In this document: one piece after another, positions 57,037-64,000 of the stretch | Layout of the letters: the number at the start of each line of letters is the position of its first letter | Position numbering within the stretch: the stretch's first letter is position 1 | Assembly: GCA_009733575.1 (NCBI GenBank) | Contig: ML769617.1 | Span: 1-64,000, forward strand | DNA from: Gymnopus androsaceus JB14 | Taxonomy: Eukaryota; Basidiomycota; Agaricomycetes; Agaricales; Omphalotaceae | Reading direction: 5' to 3' | Length of the DNA: 64,000 bases | The notes under the pieces: model-generated | Seen by the model: the letters and a program-made list of their open reading frames with translations, nothing else | What the model was told of the DNA's origin: nothing | Databases searched by the model: none | Program-made: the position numbers and the translations under genes

Positions 57037-60000
57037 TCAAGGTTTTCGAGTAATGAAAGGATGCTGCAGCAACTCGGATGCAGAAGGTCTAGCCTCGTAA
57101 TCAACATCGAAAGTGCGAGTAAGGAAATCGTGCGCTTCAGTAGATATGTCAGAAGGAATAGTAGGTTTAGCCGATGAACCAATCTACATATGTATGAATT
57201 AGTTGAGGGATTCAAGAATAGAACAGAGCAACGAACCTTGAAAATGGCCTGCATTTGGGTTAATGAAGCCCAAGGATGCTCCCCAGTAAGCATCTCCACC
57301 ACCAAGCAACCAACACTCCATATATCCGCTTTCGGAGTGTGAGCACTTTGCTTGACCACTTCGGGAGGCATCCAGAAGACGGAACCTTGCAGGGATGGAC
57401 GATGTACTCGGGCACCAGTGAGAGCCTCTGCAGTAACAGATTAGATGATGCTTTCCCAAGGATAAGGACGTTGGTACTTACGGACGTCGACTTTCTTGGA
57501 GATACCGAAATCTGATATCTTGACACCGCCCTTGTTATCGACGAGGATATTAGCACCCTTGATATCACGATGAATGATACCGCGTTCGTGCAAATAGATC
57601 AGTCCCTGCGAAATCTGGCGTGTAAAGTTGGAGACCAAAGTTTCCTCGAAAGCGCCGTAATTGCGCAACAGGGCGGTGACCGATCCACCTGGAACATATT
57701 CCAAGAAAATGTTCAAGCAGTCGTCTTCCGCAGTTGAATCTATAAAAATTCACGATATCAGGGATCTGTTTGAATGAGGGAATGAACAGGACGAACAAAG
57801 GTACTGCACAATATTTTCGTGTTGCAAGTCTTGAAGCAACTCGATTTCATGTTCGAGGGCAGTAAGCATGCTTTGCTTTCGCTCGAGATTCGGAGCAGAG
57901 CCAGTAGGCAATTCCACTTGTTTGACTGCCATCAGCCTACCAGTTGAAGCGTCCATACCAAGGTAGACTTTGCCAAAAGAACCTTGCCCGATCAGTGCAC
58001 CCTTGATCCATTTGTTGGTGACTAGAATAGTCGATGAACAAAGCGACATATGGCAAATATGAAGAAGACTTACTTTTCTTAACCACAGGCCCTTCCTCAT
58101 CCTCATCATCCGCCTCCTCACTAGCCGAGTCCTCATCGTTAATATAAGTCGTTTCTTCTTCATCCTCTGATTCCACCTTGGTGTCGCCTTCCTCATTCTC
58201 GACTTCCGTCCATTCATCCGTATCAGACGAGTCCGGTCGAATAGCCATACTCTCCCTCCTGCTCAAACGGCGATTCTCCATCTCCTTTGTAATTTCATCG
58301 ACGGTCATTAGACTGGCGGTGTCTGTACGATCGCGCTTGCTTCGTAGCTCGGTCATGTAACTCATGCGGTTGGACGCATTTGAGGAAGCTCTGGAAATGC
58401 GTGCGGGGTCGGTGAGATTTTCAAGGGATTCGGAGAAGGATTCTGTGGGGAAAGGTATAGGTGGAAGGAGTTGTGGCGGCCCAGTGCTGGAAACCTCCTC
58501 GATTTCTCTATCCAAATCGACCGATTGTCCATCCTCTGTAGATAGCGACATCCGGGGCACATCCTCGGTTGTAAGAACAGAAGCATCATCTCGCATAGGT
58601 TTCTCGGGTAACGGTGGAGGCGCCATGGATGAAAGGGAAGCCCTCGGAGAATAGTGTGAGGATGCTCGCCTGGTCTGACCCGAACCTTGCGTGCTGCTAC
58701 TGAACCGAGAAGGTGGGGGTGGATTCCAAGATGCCACAGATGCTGTCGAGGTTCGCGACATTCGAGACATCCGCGACGACACGGTATTAGACCGAGCCAT
58801 CATGCTTTGTCTCTTGGTACGCTCCAGCACTTTCTTCTCGGTGTTAGGGAAGAACTCTGTCAGATGGTTCGTGATGAGTTCGCTGGGCGGACGCTGGCCG
58901 AAAAAGTTTCGCAGTTTCGAAGGGCGATTAGGCATTTGCGGAAGCGGGACTCAGACGGCCAGTACTAAGTGGACCAGACGAGGATGTCGGTGAGGGAGGA
59001 ACCAAAGCTCGTTCGGGATCTGCGACTCCAAGATCGTTAAGAATACTAAGAGAACTGGCGCGTTTGGTTGCTTTACTTGTCGGATTGAGGAATTTGGACT
59101 GGGAAGGGGAGTTATTTCCTCCATCACGCCTCGCACGAGCAATGCGACGCAAGACGAGAGGATTTTCACGAGTGGGATGGTCGAGCGGAGCGTGGCAAAC
59201 AGATAACAGTTCGCCTTCGGTCAATAGGTCGCCCGATCCGTTTTCGAGATAGACACCCCATCCATCTACACTCAATCCCCCGTCTTCGGTCGTGACGTGG
59301 TCCATTCCACTTTCCTCACCAAGACCTCTGCCGCCCTTTCCAAACTTTTTCAAGACTTTTACTAAAATCTCAACCCCTCCGGCACAGGTATCCACGTCAA
59401 TGGTATATGTGAGGCCTTCGTCCGGCAAGTAGAATTTAACCAACTTGCGTCGGAGGTCCTCTAAGGAAGGAGCATTCGAATGTGATGGAGTGCTAGGGTT
59501 GAATTGGCGGTTACCAGCTGTGTAACTAGGCGGATTTCGAGTTGGCAAACTGTTCCTGAATGGGAGACAAGTTTGCGAATCCCTTGTATGGCAGGAGCCT
59601 GCTAAACCAGTAGAGTAGGGATGGACTCCATTGCCAGGAGTAGTGCGTTTATTGTTCGGACTGGTCGTGACGGAAGGATTCATATTTGATGTCCCATTAC
59701 GACTACCAGGCCGAGCAGGTAAGGGAGAAGTAGATCGTGAAGATTGGGGTGTCTTCCCGCCACCTGGATTTCCTGGTCGGGGATCGGCAGGAAGAGAATA
59801 ATTATGCCAATTACCGGGAGATGGGGAAAGCAGATTCGGGGTATTATCACCGGGAGTAGGAGTGCGGCGCCCATTGGCGCTTTGGTTCATAGCATTGCGT
59901 GAAGAAGTCCGGGTGGAAGGGGGAAGAGGAGGCTGGCCTCTTGGTGGCGGAGGAAGAGGAGGAAGATTTGTTCGAGATGAATGGTTACTAATGGGGGTAG

Positions 60001-60730
60001 CGCCTGACGATGAGGCAGTGGAGGTAGTGGATATCGGTGTTCCATTATTTACAGGATGAGGATTGGGAAGGGGAAGAGGTCGGATGACAACACTGGGCGC
60101 ATGGTTACTGCGAGCAGAGTCTGGTGGCTCGCCGCGAATAAGACGGGGTAAATCATTCTGGATATCCGGACTGAGATGTAACCGCGCAGGCCTACCATTC
60201 CTTCTCCGTGTGGCTGGAGAAGTTTCAGCAGGATCAGAAGCGTTGGGATTGATAGAATCAGTGGAAATATCCAATCGACTCGGTACTCGCTGTTCAATGA
60301 CTGGGCTAGAGTATGATTTGGTTGCTCTGAGCCTCAACGCTTTGACTGCGTTTATTACGCGCAGGCGGTCACCGATACTTGAGATGCCCATTTCCTGGAG
60401 CGTAGTCTGATCCAATTCCAGTAAAATGTCTCCTCTGATGTCGTTAGCAGAGAAAGTGGCAGCATGATGCGCACATTTTATGTCTGCAAGCCAACGGGCG
60501 ACATGGCCATCGGACCAAGTTCTAATGAAATCAGCATAGCTCATGCCTGGAGGAGGGTCCAAAGGACTAGGCATTTGGCCGCTAGTTGGCGTAGAAGGGA
60601 AGGGCGAACTTTGGCCGCGAACAAAAGAGCGACCTGGTTGAATCTGAAAGGAAGGTGAAGCAGGTGTTGGCGGTGAGTCAGAACTGTCAGACGCATTGTG
60701 AAGCGATCCGTTAACTGCGACGGCAGCCAT
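57037..60730 (-). CDS. STE11: STE11/Byr2-type MAP kinase kinase kinase
   Basis: This kinase activates the MAPKK of the pheromone/filamentation pathway. Exons: 58074-60730, 57797-58021, 57482-57739, 57237-57427, 57037-57183; about 1158 residues. Domains in order: SAM domain (about 71-133, [19 protein letters not shown]... [19 protein letters not shown]) for partner binding; long Ser/Pro-rich linker; Ras-binding-like domain (about 425-540, [18 protein letters not shown]); the conserved [19 protein letters not shown] block; acidic linker; kinase domain (about 886-1155). The kinase shows [37 protein letters not shown], and a [11 protein letters not shown] activation-segment end. The first exon contains one surplus base near 58930 (ggcatttgcg on the plus strand), which splits ...SPASA from [15 protein letters not shown]1 is the tail-to-tail neighbour; HTD2 is divergent. 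Confidence 0.94.
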
Positions 60731-61032
60731 TAGAGCTTGCAAGTCGAAATTCCAAGCAGAATAAGGCCTTTAGATAAACTAAAAGAGGGTTATTATATGA
60801 GATGTGTTTAAAATTTCCACAAACGCACCAAACAAAGATCCAGCATCCAAATCAGAAGGGAAACCAAGCTCAGCGTTCTCCAGCTGGCCAACTGGGTGAG
60901 CGAAAGGGACAAGATCCTCTGTGATTAAGTAAGGCGTATGAGGGATGATTGTTGTAGCTTTGGCAACGAATATAGCTAACCTTGAGCTATTAGATTGGAA
61001 AGCTTTCCCACAATTACTTATCTAGTTGGTTA

Positions 61033-62136
61033 ATGTATCTCATGACTCTCAATCCAACTACCATGTTGAGGTCTGGATTTGGCTCCTCAGCCAGAGTTCT
61101 CCGACGTCACTGTCGTCCTTTCGCTACAGAAATCTCCCCCGATTCCAACGCTAATCAGGAAGCTCTTGACGCTTGGATCGCTGAACCAAAGCGCCTTACT
61201 CTGTCAGATACTTTACACCCAGAGCGTGTCTCGGATCTCTTTATAACTATTCCTTCTCGAGATGGTTCCAGGAAACCTTTCCGTGAACCCAGGACAGGCC
61301 AGAGATTAGCTCCTGGCTTTGAGATAGCCTTTTTTCACTTTAGGACCCAAGAATCTCAACTGAGGCCGGACGGGACAGACGGTGAGTTTTGCCCACCCAG
61401 CCCATTTTCACGCAGAATGTGGGCAAGTGGCAAGATGACTTGGGACAATCGCAATCCGCTGTTGATTGGCGAAAAGGCAACAGCTACGTGGACAGTAGAT
61501 TCGGTTCAGAAGAAGGGCTTCGACATGGGAAAGCCGATGCTATTCGTCAATAAGAGAATTGATTTTACCATGGTTGGAAAGAGTTCCCCTTCGCTTGTTG
61601 AAGAGAGAGTGCATGTCTACCTTCCTGATGCTCAAGGCCAGAATCGTACCCCTCGAGAAGGTACGTGCCCCGTTTAAATCGTACTCCGATGCTCAACCTA
61701 GTACGATCATAGTCAAAGACTTGCCTACGGCGTCCGACTTTTCGTTCACATACGTTCCTTCCCTAACTACTCTTTTCCGATTCTCTGCAATGATGTGGAA
61801 TGCCCATCATATCCATTTGGACAAGGACTATTCTGTTCATCGAAGGATATCCTGGTAAGGTTTCAAGTGGCAGAGTATCGATCGCTTGCTTTCTTATCTT
61901 TTCTCTAGAAGCGACTGGTTCATGGTCCTTTGACGTCTCTCATGCTGCTCGAAACAGTTGCAGACCACGCACCTGCTTCCATCGTCCACACGTTCGAGTA
62001 CCGAGCGAGAAATCCTCTGATTGTTGGACGCGCAAATACGATATACGGAAAGTACAAGGGTGAAAAGTCTATTCAACTTTGGTGTGTAGATGAGGATGGA
62101 GTGGTGGGTATGACGGGTTTAGTAGGGCTTGCGTGA
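61033..62136 (+). CDS. HTD2: Mitochondrial 3-hydroxyacyl-thioester dehydratase
   Basis: HTD2 dehydrates 3-hydroxyacyl-ACP in mitochondrial type II fatty acid synthesis, needed for lipoate. Exons 61033-61660, 61713-61854 and 61909-62136. The Arg-rich start (SSARVLRRHCRPFA) fits a mitochondrial targeting peptide. Family marks: PPSPFSRRMWASGKMTWD, PLLIGEKATATWTVDSVQKKG, the hot-dog-fold catalytic block FRFSAMMWNAHHIHLDKDY, and LVHGPLTSLMLLE, then ARNPLIVGRANTIYGK. The exon sum has two surplus bases: between HHIHLDKDYSVH and LVHGPL the conserved EGYPERLVHGPL motif is spread over three frames (61845-61920). Apart from that the gene looks intact. Confidence 0.88.
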
Positions 62137-62493
62137 AAATAAGAATTACTTGGCAATAGTGTACTTTTATACCATTGAACGTTGGAAATTTTGACCCTTG
62201 AAAATGGCATGGTTTATAACGTTGCAGTGACACCTTGATTAGCCAACGCATGATCTGGTCTGTCGATAAACGGCGCGTCGGACGCGAACCAGGACGCGTG
62301 ACTCATCGTTTGTTGATTCACTCACGAGTCGCTTGCTTAAGAGCGCTGTCACACTGTCACACTCGCCTATCTCTTCTTCCTTTACAACCACCACCATCTC
62401 GAGCTCTTCCTTCTCTCTTTCGTATGTTTGCCTGTCTTTCTTTCACTTTCATCGCTCTTACTTATACTCTCTCACCTTTAGATATCGCTAGCA

Positions 62494-63161
62494 ATGGCCC
62501 CCAAAGTTTGTTTCGCCTCAGTTAAAGCCTCCAGCATCGCCCTCTAATCTTCATGTCTTTAGCCTGCCTCTACTGCCTCTAAAGCCCCAGCTTCCACCGC
62601 TGGTAAAGCTCCTGCTAAAACGGAGGGTTCCAAAGCTGCCAAGAAGACGGCGAGCAAGAGTAAAGCAGCCACTGGTCCTGACGGCGAGAAGAAGAAGCGC
62701 AAGAAGGCCAGAAAGGAAACCTACAGCTCTTACATCTACAAAGGTGAGCTCGTCGTCTCTTGTTGTCGGCGCGACTGACACGTTTTGATTGTTTTTTTAG
62801 TATTGAGGCAGGTGCACCCTGATACTGGTATCTCCAACAAGGCGATGGCTATTCTTAACTCTTTCGTCAACGATATCTTTGAACGTATTGCTACTGAGGC
62901 TTCTAGTGCGTGTCATTGTACTATTATCCACTGGGCGTCGCTAATCTTTTCTGCTGACAGAACTTGCCACCTACTCGAAGAAGTCGACCATCTCTTCTCG
63001 TGAAATCCAAACTAGCGTCCGCCTCATTCTTCCTGGAGAGCTTGCCAAGCATGCCATTTCTGAGGGAACCAAGTCTGTCACTAGTGAGTTGACCTTTCTG
63101 TGCTGTTGCAGTGAGCTTACTAACGCTGCTCCTCTTAGAATTCTCTGCGGGCGCGAAGTAA
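62494..63161 (+). CDS. Histone H2B
   Basis: Core nucleosome histone. Five exons (62494-62505, 62563-62743, 62801-62905, 62961-63083, 63139-63161) join in phase to 147 residues. The Lys/Ala-rich tail ([23 protein letters not shown]) is followed by the histone fold: [35 protein letters not shown], then [42 protein letters not shown]. The C-terminal helix keeps the Lys that is ubiquitinated in fungi (GTKSVTKFS context). A 12-nt first exon and four introns are typical for basidiomycete histone genes. No frame defects. Confidence 0.97.
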
Positions 63162-63310
63162 ATGGTTGCTTTGATATGTTATTTTTTGTTATCTTTACTG
63201 TAACACCATTTCTGTATCATGTTCGCCGTATATACATAGTACTTTAAAGCATCCAGTCGCCTCGGGTTATTTTCTGGAATATAACTGCTGTGTACAGTCG
63301 AAACAAATAA

Positions 63311-63462
63311 GTACGAGAACACGAGAACTGTTAAAATCTTGTTGATACAGTGAGAACCGACTTTCATAGCAAGTTGTGTACAGTAAGTACGAGAACACGA
63401 GAACAGTTAGAATCCTGTTGATACAGTGAGGACCGACTTCTATTGCAAGTTGAGCGCGCACA
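63311..63462. repeat. 76-bp tandem duplication over the PRCC 3' end
   Basis: Two units (63311-63386 and 63387-63462) both begin gtacgagaacacgagaac and continue through ttgttgatacagtga to gcaagttg. The right unit contains the last PRCC intron and its 8-nt final exon. The left unit repeats that exon with cctgttg changed to cttgttg. Confidence 0.85.
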
Positions 63463-64000
63463 TACCATATTTGTTGCCCGCCTCCTTGCGGTTTCGCCGA
63501 CCCTCTGCAATCTTTTCCTCCAACGCCTCCCGATTTTGGTATGCTTCGTTCAGTAACGTAGCCAGCTGGTGTCTTGACCGAGCTATTCCGCTCATCTTGG
63601 AAGCCTAATATGCGTTCTATCAGCTTCAGAAAACGACTGTTTCGTAGAGACCTACTGACCGTTATGGTCATCTTTGGCTTTGCCGGCTCTCCGTCCCTCA
63701 TCTTCGATACAGCCTTCCTTTCTTCCCTCTCCTTGATCTCCACCTTGGCCCTCTCCATCTCCTTGGCAGCATCAACATCCTTCGATCTCACCTCGCTCAT
63801 AGCCCTCGAACCCTTTCACAGCGCCCTTCTCCAAAGCACGAACATGGGCGTTGTATTCCTTTTCCCATCTCCGTCTGAATTTCTCGTAGAACTCGACATC
63901 GTGCTGTCTCCATTCGCCAGAGGGAAGCTGGTAGTACCCTGGATAAGGATCGCTCACGGTGGGTTCGGGAACCTCGAATGTTGGGATGGCAGGCGCGGAG
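63407..64000 (-). CDS. PRCC-like protein (MAD2B-interacting family), 3' part
   Basis: Partial; the gene continues beyond the window. Exons here: 63660-64000, 63466-63604 and an 8-nt terminal exon 63407-63414. The protein shows PYPGYYQLPSGEWRQHD, a charged helix (KEMERAKVEIKEREERKA), and the family's C-terminal signature ARSRHQLATLLNEAYQNREALEEKIAEGRRNRKEAGNKYGF. It ends with Phe-stop, as PRCC proteins do. Animal PRCC binds the spliceosome and MAD2B; the fungal role is less known. One surplus base near 63785 shifts the frame between GFEGYE and MSEVRSKDVDAAKE. It is tail to tail with histone H2B. Confidence 0.8.

Overview
This window is nuclear DNA from a filamentous basidiomycete, most likely an Agaricomycete. 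The evidence is the many 45-65 nt spliceosomal introns, the gene families present (STE11-type MAPKKK with SAM domain, TRM1, HTD2, intron-containing histone H2B, a NACHT protein with a basidiomycete-style kinase tail), and the mobile-element set typical of these fungi (Ty1/copia, KDZ, Tnp2/CACTA-like, pogo, hAT-type MITEs). I cannot name the genus.

The first ~45 kb is a transposon graveyard. Positions 58-7079 hold a rearranged copia element: two partial copies back to back between full LTRs, with a 5-bp target duplication. It sits inside an older repeat (R1) that also took a solo LTR (7103-7434) and that recurs near 52.3 and 53.3 kb. A decayed Tnp2-type transposase gene follows (8.65-11.17 kb), then degenerate telomere-like repeats (11.39-11.78 kb). 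From about 13.9 to 25.1 kb I infer one large KDZ-type element: a broken KDZ transposase on the minus strand, plus-strand genes as possible cargo, an Hsp70 pseudogene, and inverted arrays of a TGTTTAA motif at both ends. A hAT-type MITE with a tRNA-like module is nested in it. From 25.4 to 31.5 kb lie decayed unrecognised genes, one with a kinase-like domain, and two copies of a hairpin MITE. A ~175-bp satellite (32.9-34.2 kb) was hit by a short non-autonomous copia element (34210-36622). A complete pogo-like transposon (39103-44024) carries a Ulp1-type protease gene beside a DDE transposase broken by stop codons, and is bracketed by two inverted copies of one hAT-type MITE.

The best host gene of the left part is at 45541-49004 (minus): a 12-exon gene for a 954-residue NACHT-ankyrin-like-protein kinase fusion, an NLR-like architecture with a complete reading frame and a P-loop completed by a 25-nt microexon. 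After 49 kb, repeats thin out. From 53 to 64 kb the DNA is gene-dense: a 70-aa small-protein gene, a 144-aa unknown gene head to head with TRM1 (tRNA m2,2G26 methyltransferase), a STE11/Byr2 MAPKKK, HTD2 (mitochondrial fatty acid synthesis), histone H2B, and the 3' part of a PRCC-like gene.

Two window-wide patterns matter. Many element stop codons are TGA where the paralogous copy has CGA, the mark of CpG deamination. In contrast, TRM1, STE11, HTD2, PRCC and the Ulp1 gene are each out of frame by single extra bases, which looks more like insertion-type assembly error than biology.
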